Source: an uncultured Ruminococcus sp. (GTDB lineage: Bacteria > Bacillota > Clostridia > Oscillospirales > Acutalibacteraceae). Taken from it: 13,965 nt of DNA. Where the stretch lies: contig CAJOHT010000018.1 in assembly GCA_905234305.1 (NCBI GenBank), positions 1-13,965 of the forward strand, in the 5' to 3' direction. This document shows, in pieces, positions 1-7,581 of this stretch (positions within the stretch are counted from its first letter, which is position 1; each line of letters starts with the position of its first letter). Made by a program: the position numbers and the translations under genes. The notes below the pieces were generated by a model. That model was not told the DNA's origin, searched no databases, and saw only the letters and a list, made by a program, of their open reading frames with translations.

Positions 1-1419
1 GATAGTCAGTCCGTCCGCGTCCTTACATTTATCAGACAAAGCTATAAGCGGTTCAATAACAAACTTTCTCGTATTTTCAATTTGCTCCAGTTTCTTTTTA
101 TCGCTTTCCTTGAACGATTCAAAACCTGAGGGATTGTTTTTAAACTCTTTCTTAAAATCGGAACGGTCAATATTCCATACATAAATATAGTTTTCAAAAT
201 CAGAAAGCTCCGTATCGCTAATATCGACAAGTCCTGTTTTAAGCATTGAAAGCAGGCTATCGCGGTCAAAACCTGAAAGCACCGTCTCTATCGCTCCCGA
301 GATAAACCTTATAACGGGTTTAGTAAAAACATCCTTGGGCGTACTCATAAAATAAGGAATCTCAAGTTTATCGAAGGCAGCGTCAAGTAGACCGTTATAA
401 TCGGAAATACTCCTGCAAATCACCGCGATATCTCTGTATCTAAAGCTGTTTTCATAAACAAGTTTTCTTATTTTTCCCGCAACAAAATCAACCTCGTCGT
501 TTATATCGGAGGCGATATAAGTTTCAATATTATCTGAATTCTCATTAAATAAATTATTGCTAACTCGGAATATGTTTTTTTCTAAAAAAGAAATATCTTT
601 ATTCTCAGAACGCTTAAACTCATTTAGAATAACGGGAGATTTTATCTCGATTCCGTTTTGTAACGCCATACGCTTAATAATTTTACGGGTACGGTTTGTA
701 ATCGAGAAAAAATCTATATTTTTATACTCGTAATCGATATTGAGCGTAATATAAAAATCCTTGCATTGATTTATAAGCAGTCTTACGATCTCGAGCTGTT
801 GATATGTAAAATCATAAAATGAATCAGCGACAATCGTGTAACCCTCAAAAAGCCGCTCGGACTCAATAATATCTTTCAGCCTGTTCAGATTTTCCAAAGG
901 GTCGACATAAGTATTCTCGAGAAGCGCTTCATAAGCGTTTAATACTAAAGAAGTTTCATTTAGCTTCATTTTAAGAGTATCGCTTTCGATATACTCGGCG
1001 GTTTTCTCAAGCATTTCAGGGGTAATATTATCAGTTTTACACTCTTTAAGAGAGTTGACCATTAAATCGAGAACGGATTTTTTTGTTTTTGAGGAGTTAA
1101 AAATCTCAAGTTTATCAGACACCTCATCCAAAGCCTTGCTCATAATGATTTTGCGGATTCCGTCATCTATAACATTCTGAGGGATTTTCCCTGTCTTTTT
1201 AAACACATAGTTACAGAGCCGCGAAAATCCGAACACCAAAACCTTTCCTGATAACCTCGCTGTGAGGCTTTCAAGAATAGCTGTTTCGGTTTCAAAAGAG
1301 CTTTGGTCGGGAACAAGCATAATGAGCTTATTCTCCCCTTTTTTGCATAAATCCGATATTAAATCAACAGCAAAACGTGTTTTTCCGCTGCCGCTTTTTC
1401 CTAAAATGAATTGAAGCAT
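1..1419 (-). CDS. addB: AddB-like subunit of the AddAB helicase-nuclease, N-terminal part (3' end beyond window)
   Basis: 473 codons are open from ATG at 1419 to the left edge with no stop, so the C-terminal nuclease and iron-sulfur part lies outside. The protein opens MLQFILGKSGSGKT, a Walker A loop at residues 7-14, as in AddB/RexB, which keeps an N-terminal P-loop. Next come LVPDQSSFETE (about 35-45) and later VDFVAGKIRKLV and YRDIAVICRS, which match the UvrD-like segments of AddB. In the family, AddB works with AddA to process double-strand breaks for recombination and recognises Chi-like sites. The start is supported by AAGGAAG about 7 nt upstream. It lies 61 nt downstream of spoIIR on the same strand with no clear hairpin between, so co-transcription is possible. 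A weak TACAAT -10-like box sits at 1449-1454. The family call rests on the N-terminal half only; AddA is not in view. Confidence 0.82.
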   Translation of the reverse strand, partial: MLQFILGKSGSGKTRFAVDLISDLCKKGENKLIMLVPDQSSFETETAILESLTARLSGKVLVFGFSRLCNYVFKKTGKIPQNVIDDGIRKIIMSKALDEVSDKLEIFNSSKTKKSVLDLMVNSLKECKTDNITPEMLEKTAEYIESDTLKMKLNETSLVLNAYEALLENTYVDPLENLNRLKDIIESERLFEGYTIVADSFYDFTYQQLEIVRLLINQCKDFYITLNIDYEYKNIDFFSITNRTRKIIKRMALQNGIEIKSPVILNEFKRSENKDISFLEKNIFRVSNNLFNENSDNIETYIASDINDEVDFVAGKIRKLVYENSFRYRDIAVICRSISDYNGLLDAAFDKLEIPYFMSTPKDVFTKPVIRFISGAIETVLSGFDRDSLLSMLKTGLVDISDTELSDFENYIYVWNIDRSDFKKEFKNNPSGFESFKESDKKKLEQIENTRKFVIEPLIALSDKCKDADGLTI

Positions 1420-1480
1420 TACTGCACTTCCTTATATCAATTTATTTAATTGTATCATATTTACTGTCCCGAAAATGGTA

Positions 1481-2074
1481 CTAAGAGAAAAATGAGCAAA
1501 TTTTTTCAAAATATTCCAGCGCTTTAAACTTAAACTCATATCCGTTTTCGGTCATTATTCTATATTCATCCTTATCGGTATTTTCTTTTAACGAATTATA
1601 ATCAGTCGAAGCGCCTACGCATAAAGACGGATACATTACGCACCACCAGTTATGTCCCTCTCCCTTACCTATCGTAATTCTGAGCGCGTTATAAAAACCC
1701 GAAGGCATTGTTACTCTGCCGTAGTATCTCGTATTAAAATACATTCGCTTAAGTTCGGCTTTTACGGGATAACTGTAACCGTTTTTTACGATTTCGGTTT
1801 TTGCAATATCGGCAATTTTCTGTAAATTATTAAAAGTAAGAGTTTCCGCGTTCTTCTTACTTTTTGCGTTTTGATAAAGTGAATTTGTAAATTCAAGAAC
1901 TTTATCTCTGACATTCAGCTTCAATTTTTGGTCAAAATCGGAATCTGAATTCGCAAGAATATGAAGCCTGAAAACTTCATTGCTTACATTCTTACACTGA
2001 GCATTAAACGGAATAATCGAAAAGATAACGCAAATAACAAACGATATACAAATAGATTTAATTAAATTTTTCAT
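1481..2074 (-). CDS. spoIIR: Stage II sporulation protein R (SpoIIR)
   Basis: 197 residues. An N-terminal hydrophobic segment (about 5-24) looks like a signal peptide or membrane anchor. It is followed by the family signatures FRLHILANSDSDFDQKLKL (35-53), VRDKVL (55-60), and the block with YNALRITIGKGEGHNWWCVM (128-147) followed by YPSLC. In Bacillus, SpoIIR is made in the forespore under sigma-F and secreted into the intermembrane space, where it triggers SpoIIGA to process pro-sigma-E in the mother cell. Length and motif order fit the family. The start is ATG at 2074 with an AAGGCAGG-like ribosome binding site 8 nt upstream; that site lies in the 3' arm of the hairpin that follows ispE. The gene is good evidence of an endospore former. 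Downstream on the same strand is addB. Confidence 0.93.
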   Translation of the reverse strand: MKNLIKSICISFVICVIFSIIPFNAQCKNVSNEVFRLHILANSDSDFDQKLKLNVRDKVLEFTNSLYQNAKSKKNAETLTFNNLQKIADIAKTEIVKNGYSYPVKAELKRMYFNTRYYGRVTMPSGFYNALRITIGKGEGHNWWCVMYPSLCVGASTDYNSLKENTDKDEYRIMTENGYEFKFKALEYFEKICSFFS

Positions 2075-2077
2075 AAT

Positions 2078-2122
2078 AAAAACCTGCCTTAAAACTGATA
2101 ACAGAATTATTGGCAGGTTTTT
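2078..2122 (-). terminator. Hairpin between ispE and spoIIR, probable intrinsic terminator
   Basis: An 11-bp stem pairs 2078-2088 (AAAAACCTGCC) with 2112-2122 (GGCAGGTTTTT) around a 23-nt loop. On the minus strand it starts 5 nt after the ispE stop, and the 3' arm ends in five U residues followed by AUU. The long loop and partly paired U run make it weaker than a textbook terminator. Its minus-strand 3' arm contains the spoIIR ribosome binding site. Confidence 0.6.
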
Positions 2123-2133
2123 TTAGTTTAATC
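2106..2133 (-). promoter_or_regulatory. Possible sigma-F-type promoter for spoIIR
   Basis: On the minus strand GATTA (2133-2129) is followed after 14 nt by GCCAATAAT (2114-2106). The sigma-F consensus is roughly GYWTA, about 15 nt, GGNNANAAT, so each box has one mismatch. Initiation about 7 nt downstream would fall near 2099, in the loop of the ispE terminator hairpin. The family's known forespore expression is the reason for looking here. In AT-rich DNA such a match can arise by chance. Confidence 0.25.
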
Positions 2134-3000
2134 AATTACCTCGCAGCCGTCTTTTAAAGGCTTAGCGAGAAATACCTTATCATATGTACTTTTTAGCTGA
2201 GATACACATTTTTCGGCTTTCTTTAAATTGTTGAAAACCGCGAATACCGCTGAACCCGACCCGCTCATACACGCTCCGAGCGCTTTATTCATAAGCATAA
2301 TCTTTTTTATTTCATTGATTGGCTCAAGCTCTAACGCAAGCTCAAAATCATTAAGCATACAGCTTGTCACCATATAAATATCCCGCGCGTAAACCGCTCT
2401 TACCATTTCCGCGGTAAACTCTGGATGACTGAGATTAGCACTGTCAATTCGCGAATAAGCCTCCGCAGTACTGACACTGAAATCAGGCTTGCAGATGACT
2501 ATATCACACATCGGCATATTAATCATCTTTTTAAGGGTAGTTCCCGTACCGCTCGCGAGTCGTGTGCCCCCGACGATGCAAAACGGAATATCGGCGCCGA
2601 TTTTAGAGCCTATTTCGCAGAGTTCATCTTCCTTAAGATATGTCAAAAATAGCTTATTAAGCGCTACTATTACAGCCGCGCCGTCAGCGCTTCCGCCCGC
2701 GAGTCCCGCCTGAGTAGGGATTTTTTTCTCGATAGTTATTTTTATACCCGTATTTTTTGTTTTAGTATAACTAAAGAACGCTTCCGCGCATTTATAGGCG
2801 ATATTCTTTTCGTTACACGGTACATCGGGGTAATCGCAAAAAATCTCTATAATCTCCGTTTCGGTCTGCTCAACAGTAACGTAGTCATAAAGACTTACTG
2901 CCTGCATAACCATACTTACATCGTGATAACCGTCGGCCCTGCGTCTTAAAACATCGAGAGAAAGATTTATTTTTGCGGGAGCCTTAACCTTTACTTTCAT
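2128..3000 (-). CDS. ispE: 4-diphosphocytidyl-2-C-methyl-D-erythritol kinase (IspE)
   Basis: 290 residues, the usual length. IspE is a cytosolic GHMP kinase that phosphorylates the 2-hydroxyl of CDP-methylerythritol in the MEP route to isoprenoids. Visible motifs are PAKINLSLDVL (8-18, catalytic Lys10), RADGYHDV (21-28), the glycine-rich GHMP ATP loop PTQAGLAGGSAD (95-106), GADIPF with the expected catalytic Asp137, LNDFE (216-220) and the C-terminal SGSGSAVF (246-253). The start is ATG at 3000 with AGAGG 9 nt upstream. The first 17 nt overlap the end of the aminotransferase gene, which suggests translational coupling in one operon. A hairpin follows directly after the stop. Confidence 0.97.
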   Translation of the reverse strand: MKVKVKAPAKINLSLDVLRRRADGYHDVSMVMQAVSLYDYVTVEQTETEIIEIFCDYPDVPCNEKNIAYKCAEAFFSYTKTKNTGIKITIEKKIPTQAGLAGGSADGAAVIVALNKLFLTYLKEDELCEIGSKIGADIPFCIVGGTRLASGTGTTLKKMINMPMCDIVICKPDFSVSTAEAYSRIDSANLSHPEFTAEMVRAVYARDIYMVTSCMLNDFELALELEPINEIKKIMLMNKALGACMSGSGSAVFAVFNNLKKAEKCVSQLKSTYDKVFLAKPLKDGCEVID

Positions 3001-4171
3001 TTTTCAGTTCCTCTACAAACTCTTCTATCCTTTTAAGCGCTTTCTTTATATTCTTAAGCGATTGAGCGTAAGATATACGAACATAACCCTCACCCGATTC
3101 GCCAAAAGCGTTACCGGGTACAACCGCGACTCTCTTTTCCTTTACAAGCCTCGTCGCAAACTCGTCGCTTGATAGACCTGTTGATTTTATACAAGGGAAT
3201 GTATAAAAAGCGCCGAGCGGTTCAAAACACGTAAGCCCAATTTCATTAAGTTTACCGACAATAAGCCGTCTTCTTATATCATAATCGCTCTTCATCTCGG
3301 CAACATCGTCATCACCGTGTCTGAGCGCCTCAATAGCCGCGTACTGAGCGGTCGTCGGCGAAGACATAATTCCGTACTGGTGGAGCTTTGTGATCTGTCC
3401 GATTATCTCGGCAGGTCCCAGCGCGTAACCTAAGCGCCAGCCTGTCATAGCGTATGCCTTTGAAAAACCGCTCACAATAACGGTTCTTTCCTTCATACCA
3501 TCCAACTCGGCTATACTGATGTGCTTTTTACCGCCGTAAGTAAGCTCGCCGTAAATCTCGTCCGAAATCACCATAAGGTTATGTTTTTTAATAATTTCGG
3601 AAACAGCCTCCAGATCCTCGCGTTCCATAATAGCGCCAGTAGGATTATTCGGATACGGTAAAACAAGGATTTTTGTTTTATCGGTAATTGCTTCCTTAAG
3701 TTCCTCAGCGGTAAGTCGGAAATTATTTTCAGCCTTAGTCTGAATAACAACAGGAGTTCCACCCGCCATATATGTAAGCGGAGTATAACACACAAAAGCA
3801 GGCTCGGGAATCAAAACCTCGTCGCCCTCGTTGACGAGTGTCCTGAACACCAAATCGATAGCCTCGCTGCCGCCTACCGTCACCAAAACATCGGTTTCGT
3901 CATTATAAGAAACGTTAAAACGTCTTTTATAGTATTTGCTGATTTCTTTTCTTAGTTCAATAAAGCCCCTGTTCGGCGAGTACCATGTCTTACCCTTTTC
4001 AAGCGATTTAATGCCAGCCTCACGGATATGCCACGGAGTTTTAAAATCAGGCTCGCCGATTGAAAGAGAGATGACGTTATCCATCTCAATTGCGATATCA
4101 AAGAATTTACGTATTCCCGAGGGCTTTACCTGTTTAATTTTATCATTAATAAATTCCCCGTAATCAATCAA
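2984..4171 (-). CDS. PLP-dependent class I/II aminotransferase (aspartate/aromatic aminotransferase-like)
   Basis: 395 residues of a fold-type I aminotransferase. Motifs include LSIGEPDFKTP (36-46), YSPNRG (64-69), GGSEAID (100-106), PYPNNPTG (172-179, substrate and PLP-ring contact Asn176), SDEIYGEL (203-210, Asp204 to the pyridine nitrogen), SGFSKAYAMTGWRLGY (234-249, Schiff-base Lys238) and YVRISYA (363-369, carboxylate-binding Arg365). The family moves amino groups between an amino acid and 2-oxoglutarate or another keto acid; the sequence does not fix the substrate. The start is TTG at 4171: its TTGA overlaps the TGA of the Lrp gene, and AAGGAG lies 9 nt upstream. The ATG nearer that site would be only 1 nt away and is out of frame. 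The Lrp/AsnC partner suggests regulation by an amino acid. Confidence 0.93.
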   Translation of the reverse strand: MIDYGEFINDKIKQVKPSGIRKFFDIAIEMDNVISLSIGEPDFKTPWHIREAGIKSLEKGKTWYSPNRGFIELRKEISKYYKRRFNVSYNDETDVLVTVGGSEAIDLVFRTLVNEGDEVLIPEPAFVCYTPLTYMAGGTPVVIQTKAENNFRLTAEELKEAITDKTKILVLPYPNNPTGAIMEREDLEAVSEIIKKHNLMVISDEIYGELTYGGKKHISIAELDGMKERTVIVSGFSKAYAMTGWRLGYALGPAEIIGQITKLHQYGIMSSPTTAQYAAIEALRHGDDDVAEMKSDYDIRRRLIVGKLNEIGLTCFEPLGAFYTFPCIKSTGLSSDEFATRLVKEKRVAVVPGNAFGESGEGYVRISYAQSLKNIKKALKRIEEFVEELKNESKG

Positions 4172-4650
4172 AGAACCATACTCCTTCTATCGTTTTCATC
4201 ATCATCTTCCACAAAGCTCAACCCGCCGATTTTATACGTTTTAAGCATAAAATGAGTAGCCGTAGCTTTTATTCCCTCAACGCAGGAAATCTTTCTCGCT
4301 ACAAAGGACGCGACATCCTGCATAGTAGCTCCCTTAACCATAACGGAAAAATCGAAAGCTCCCGCCATTAAGTACATCGAGGTAACTTCCTCAAAAGCCA
4401 TAATACGCTTAGCGATTGAGTCAAAGCCTGTTTCCCTCTGAGGCGTTACCCTTAACTCAATAATAGCCGTAACGCCCGCGTCGGGGACCTTGTCCCAGTC
4501 GACAATCGCCTGATAGCCTTTTATAACGCCGCTCTGCTCGTATTCCCTGATCTGAGCGTTTATATAATCCTCGGGCTCGCCGAGCATAAGCGCAAGTTCC
4601 TTAGGAGTAAAGCTGCTGTTTTCGCTTAGTATTTCAAGTAATTTATCCAT
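4168..4650 (-). CDS. Lrp/AsnC-family transcriptional regulator
   Basis: 160 residues. An N-terminal winged helix (about 2-50: LLEILSENSSFTPKELALML, then INAQIREYEQSGVIKGY) is followed by an RAM effector and oligomerisation domain (about 60-142) with ELRVTPQ, the AGAFDFSVMVKG strand pair (96-107) and VEGIKATATHFMLK. Such proteins bind DNA as dimers or higher oligomers and sense amino acids. I place the start at ATG 4650 because GGAGG lies 5 nt upstream. An in-frame TTG at 4662 would add four residues, but it overlaps that ribosome binding site. The gene heads an operon with the aminotransferase (4-nt overlap) and ispE, so it probably controls its own operon. The acidic tail EDDDENDRR (148-156) is unusual for the family. 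Confidence 0.93.
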   Translation of the reverse strand: MDKLLEILSENSSFTPKELALMLGEPEDYINAQIREYEQSGVIKGYQAIVDWDKVPDAGVTAIIELRVTPQRETGFDSIAKRIMAFEEVTSMYLMAGAFDFSVMVKGATMQDVASFVARKISCVEGIKATATHFMLKTYKIGGLSFVEDDDENDRRSMVL

Positions 4651-4677
4651 AGTTTCCTCCAAAAATGATTATAAGAT

Positions 4678-4707
4678 ATTATACTGTCTGTAGCGTCGGG
4701 TTGTCAA
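4678..4707 (-). promoter_or_regulatory. Promoter of the lrp-aminotransferase-ispE operon
   Basis: On the minus strand a perfect TTGACA (4707-4702) and a perfect TATAAT (4683-4678) are separated by 18 nt. The -10 box overlaps the stop codon of the LURP-one-like gene, so the promoter is inside the upstream gene. Initiation near 4671 would give a leader of about 20 nt, ending in the GGAGG of the regulator gene. Confidence 0.85.
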
Positions 4708-5152
4708 CCTTAGCTTCTATGTCCACGCAGATCGACGTCGCTATACAGAACAGTTCGCTGTTTCCTTTTGAGATCTCAAGCTCATAACTGCCCGAGTTAG
4801 AAAAACTAACCCTGTGGCTCGCTACCAAGGAATTATCCGCGTCAATAATATCGAACGAATTACGCGTAATATCTCCGCGGATCAACCACGAATTCCCGAA
4901 GAAATAGCACGACGGAGCCTTTGAGCTTGTATTAATAAAAAACTTAATATTATAATTTCCGCTGGAAATTGAGTACGCTTTCAGCGCAGGCAAAGGAAGT
5001 CTGTGGATTTTAACAAGAATACGTCCGTTTAAATCGGAAATAATAAAATAATTCTTTGAACCGCTGACAAAATATTTATCCCTGCCGCGCTCGTCAAAAA
5101 TCACAAAAAGACCGTCGCCTGCCGTTTTATCACGTTTAATATAGAACTTCAT
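4679..5152 (-). CDS. LURP-one-related (tubby C-terminal-like) protein
   Basis: 157 residues, beta-rich, with no membrane segment or signal peptide. It follows the LURP-one/tubby-like pattern: MKFYIKRDK, DGLFVIFDERGRDKYFVSG (13-31), a repeat of that strand pattern as YFIISDLNGRILVKI (35-49), then SFDIIDADNSLVA (99-111) and a closing helix-like ELFCIATSICVDIEA (133-147), comparable to the hydrophobic central helix of the tubby barrel. The family resembles phospholipid scramblases; its role in bacteria is poorly known. The start is ATG at 5152 with only a weak ribosome binding site (GGTGAT). It is bounded by the polysaccharide-operon terminator upstream and overlaps the lrp promoter at its 3' end, so it is probably its own unit or weakly linked to the lrp operon. 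Confidence 0.72.
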   Translation of the reverse strand: MKFYIKRDKTAGDGLFVIFDERGRDKYFVSGSKNYFIISDLNGRILVKIHRLPLPALKAYSISSGNYNIKFFINTSSKAPSCYFFGNSWLIRGDITRNSFDIIDADNSLVASHRVSFSNSGSYELEISKGNSELFCIATSICVDIEAKVDNPTLQTV

Positions 5153-5199
5153 AAAATATCACCGATATTATTATTTACAAAATAAACTCTATTATTAGT

Positions 5200-5234
5200 A
5201 AAAAAATATACCGCAAGTTTCCTTACGGTATATT
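5200..5234 (-). terminator. Terminator of the polysaccharide operon
   Basis: A 9-bp stem pairs 5205-5213 with 5226-5234 (AATATACCG/CGGTATATT). It continues past one mismatch into AAG/CTT around a 4-nt loop. On the minus strand it is followed by a run of U (seven, two of them in the stem). It lies 36 nt after the stop of the ligase/polymerase gene and before the LURP-one-like gene. Confidence 0.8.
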
Positions 5235-5269
5235 ATAAAACATTTTTTTATTTTTTACAATAGGAATAT

Positions 5270-6700
5270 TTAAATCAGATGTCTTGGAATTCTATGCCTT
5301 CTAAGCATATAATGAGCGCCTATAAGAGGCTCGTACTTATTCAGGTATACGCTTGTCATACCCAACATATACCAGAACCATAGCACCATAAAACTAATGT
5401 CATATAATAGCGCCTTCTCAAACAGCGAATAAACAAGATAACCGCAGCAAAAAGCGAATAAACATGGAAGTATATCCTGAGAACCCGCGTTTTGCCGCTT
5501 AAAAAGGTTAAAAACAATATGCTTACCGAATTTAAGTCCCCAAAAAGCGAATATCAGAAAGCCGACAATTCCGACCGAAACTATAATCGTCAGATATCCG
5601 TTATGGATATCACTGTTATGATAACTCATACTCAGAGTACCGTTAAGATACTTTTGGCTGTACTCAATAATATTGCCGTTACTGATTCCGAATACGGGAG
5701 ATAAAGTAAACAGCTTAAAGCTCTCTTTAATCAGCTTAAGTCGTCCGCTATCTATATTCTTGTTTTCGTGAGTAAAGGTTATAGCCTCGGAGCTTGTTAT
5801 CTCTTTAACGCTAACAACAGCTTCTTTATCCAAATGTTTATCGGCAGATACGAGCTGTGAGAACCCACGCTGGCATACCGAACGTACCATAAACGCCGTT
5901 AGTATAACATATACTGCCGCTACTAAAACAGCCAGCAGCTTTATAAAAAACTGCTTCTTTTTCATTCTTGCGGAGCTTGAGAAGTAAATGAATATAAGAG
6001 TAAATATTACGTAGCACACAAATAAAGTAAACGACGCGTTAGAGTCGCATAAGAGCAGCGAAAATAAATCAACAGACAGACATATAGCAATCCATATACG
6101 GCTGATTCTCGTACGCTTAGCCTGAATAAGAAATCCAGGCTTCATAATAAGATGACAGCAAACGATTGAAACTACCGAGATAAAGCCCAAAATATTCGGG
6201 TTTATGTAAACTCCCGTGTATCTGTTTTCAAAAATAATAAATTTGATCCAGAACCACTCGAACCTGACGCCCAACATCATAAAAATAAATCCTAAAGCGC
6301 CTAAAAGGGTTGTCGCGTATATTATAAACTTACATACCTTATACAATTCCGCTTTAGCGTTAAAGCCTTTTTCGGTATGTATTCCGTAAAATATAAAGAA
6401 GCATATGCTGATATGCAGAAACATTACGATATTATATACGAAGCTCAAGGAGATATTTAAACACATCGTAACAAGGTTTACGGCTAAAAACAGCAGAATC
6501 CAAAGTCCGAACCTGAAGCCGTCCATACACTTCTGTTTAAAAATCTTATAGTAAACTAAATATACTCCCCAAAAGAAAAGGAAGACAAGACAAACGTAAG
6601 CAGGAATCTGAATAAAAGCTACATTACAGAAAAACAATACAATAAGATAGCTTATGCGAAATTTTGAGGGATTCTTCAAAATTTCCTTTAACCTTGACAT
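5270..6700 (-). CDS. O-antigen ligase/polymerase-like membrane protein (Wzy/WaaL superfamily)
   Basis: 476 residues with roughly ten or more hydrophobic segments, for example 18-48, 66-83, 88-105, 125-145, 168-188, 203-217, 224-240, 253-272, 366-387, 411-424 and 434-452. A large extracytoplasmic loop spans about 273-365. The superfamily pattern is visible: ENRYTGVYINPNILGF (158-173), SGRLKLIKESFKLF (318-331) with Arg320, SPVFGISNGN (334-343) and HNGYLTIIVSVG (366-377). Such proteins polymerise or transfer undecaprenyl-linked glycans. In a Gram-positive this could be exopolysaccharide polymerisation or attachment of a cell-wall glycan; I cannot separate polymerase from ligase. The start is ATG at 6700 with GGAGG 8 nt upstream. 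It is 34 nt downstream of the sugar transferase, in one operon. Confidence 0.85.
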   Translation of the reverse strand: MSRLKEILKNPSKFRISYLIVLFFCNVAFIQIPAYVCLVFLFFWGVYLVYYKIFKQKCMDGFRFGLWILLFLAVNLVTMCLNISLSFVYNIVMFLHISICFFIFYGIHTEKGFNAKAELYKVCKFIIYATTLLGALGFIFMMLGVRFEWFWIKFIIFENRYTGVYINPNILGFISVVSIVCCHLIMKPGFLIQAKRTRISRIWIAICLSVDLFSLLLCDSNASFTLFVCYVIFTLIFIYFSSSARMKKKQFFIKLLAVLVAAVYVILTAFMVRSVCQRGFSQLVSADKHLDKEAVVSVKEITSSEAITFTHENKNIDSGRLKLIKESFKLFTLSPVFGISNGNIIEYSQKYLNGTLSMSYHNSDIHNGYLTIIVSVGIVGFLIFAFWGLKFGKHIVFNLFKRQNAGSQDILPCLFAFCCGYLVYSLFEKALLYDISFMVLWFWYMLGMTSVYLNKYEPLIGAHYMLRRHRIPRHLI

Positions 6701-6734
6701 TCATCTCACCTCCGTATTTATTATTGTTATAGAA

Positions 6735-7421
6735 TCAATGGAATAAAACTTCTTTAAACGTTTTACCCATTAAATACAAATCGTTTTTAAAGCCGAATGA
6801 CTTAATATACAGGATATTATAATGCATTTTCTTAGGCAGAATAATATTAATATAATCGTCGTCTATATTGGTACTTGCGCCGAGCATCTTATCCTCGTTT
6901 TTAAACTTAATGCTCGCAAGACTCGTTATTCCAGCGGGCATAAGAAGCGTCGCGTACATAACGGGAGTATATCTTTTAACATATTTCGGAACCTCGGGAC
7001 GGGTACCGACAAAACTCATATCTCCCTTTAGAACGTTAAAAACCTGGGGCAGTTCGTCAAGCCTGTATTTCCTTAAGAAATGACCGACTTTAGTAATTCT
7101 GCTGTCGCCCTCGGAAGTAACAAGCGCGCCTATTTTATCAGCATTTTCCACCATCGTTCTGAATTTAAGAATTTTAAATTCTCGGTTATAAGTAGTCACC
7201 CTCACCTGTTTATATAAAACAGGTCCCTTTGAAGTCAACTTTACCGCTAAAGCGAGAATAATTATGGGTATAAGAAGAATAATAATAAACAGAACAGATA
7301 CAGCTATATCAAAGATTCTTTTTACAATTATGCTGCGTTTCTTAGTTATAAGTATATCGTAATACTTTTTAACCGCATCATTATGAAACTCCTCGGGAAG
7401 TTCATCAAAAGGAAGCAACAT
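6735..7421 (-). CDS. Bacterial sugar transferase (polyprenyl-phosphate glycosyl-1-phosphate transferase)
   Basis: 228 residues. A cytosolic N-terminal stretch is followed by a reentrant or transmembrane helix (about 38-61) beginning RIFD. The catalytic domain has KGPVLYKQVRV (65-75), FKILKFRTM (82-90), RKYRLDELPQVFNVLKGDMSFVGTRPE (117-143, in overlapping family blocks) and MPAGITSLAS (161-170). It is a short, single-helix PglC/WcaJ-C-like enzyme that loads a sugar-1-phosphate onto undecaprenyl phosphate to begin glycan assembly. The start is ATG at 7421, 5 nt after GGAGG. An in-frame TTG at 7433 overlaps that ribosome binding site and is less likely. It is the first gene of a two-gene operon, with no other glycosyltransferases nearby. 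Confidence 0.92.
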   Translation of the reverse strand: MLLPFDELPEEFHNDAVKKYYDILITKKRSIIVKRIFDIAVSVLFIIILLIPIIILALAVKLTSKGPVLYKQVRVTTYNREFKILKFRTMVENADKIGALVTSEGDSRITKVGHFLRKYRLDELPQVFNVLKGDMSFVGTRPEVPKYVKRYTPVMYATLLMPAGITSLASIKFKNEDKMLGASTNIDDDYINIILPKKMHYNILYIKSFGFKNDLYLMGKTFKEVLFH

Positions 7422-7487
7422 AGTATCCTCCAAATCCTTATCTAAAGAATATTATACAACAATACTCCACATTAATACATCTAACAG

Positions 7488-7516
7488 ATTATAGCTCAAA
7501 AATACAAATTTTTCAA
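7488..7516 (-). promoter_or_regulatory. Promoter of the polysaccharide operon
   Basis: On the minus strand TTGAAA (7516-7511), 17 nt, then a perfect TATAAT (7493-7488). It lies downstream of the 7556-7581 terminator, so the operon does not need transcription to pass that hairpin. The predicted leader is about 60 nt. Confidence 0.7.
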
Positions 7517-7555
7517 GATTTTTTTCATAATTGTATTTTTTTATCTGAAATAAAG

Positions 7556-7581
7556 AAAAAACCGACGGAATAATCCGTCGG
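7556..7581 (-). terminator. Strong intrinsic terminator, near-symmetrical
   Basis: A perfect 8-bp GC-rich stem, CCGACGGA (7562-7569) with TCCGTCGG (7574-7581), has a 4-nt loop. On the minus strand six U residues follow (7561-7556), then C and UUU. A CTTTTT run on the plus side makes it near-bidirectional. No recognisable gene ends at it on either strand; the nearest candidate user is the short transcript from the promoter at 7640-7667. Confidence 0.8.

Noticed and set aside
4651..4662. TTG starts that lengthen the Lrp gene (4662) and the sugar transferase gene (7433) by four codons
   Set aside because: In both cases the TTG overlaps the GGAGG that serves the ATG 12 nt further on, so the ATG is the better start.
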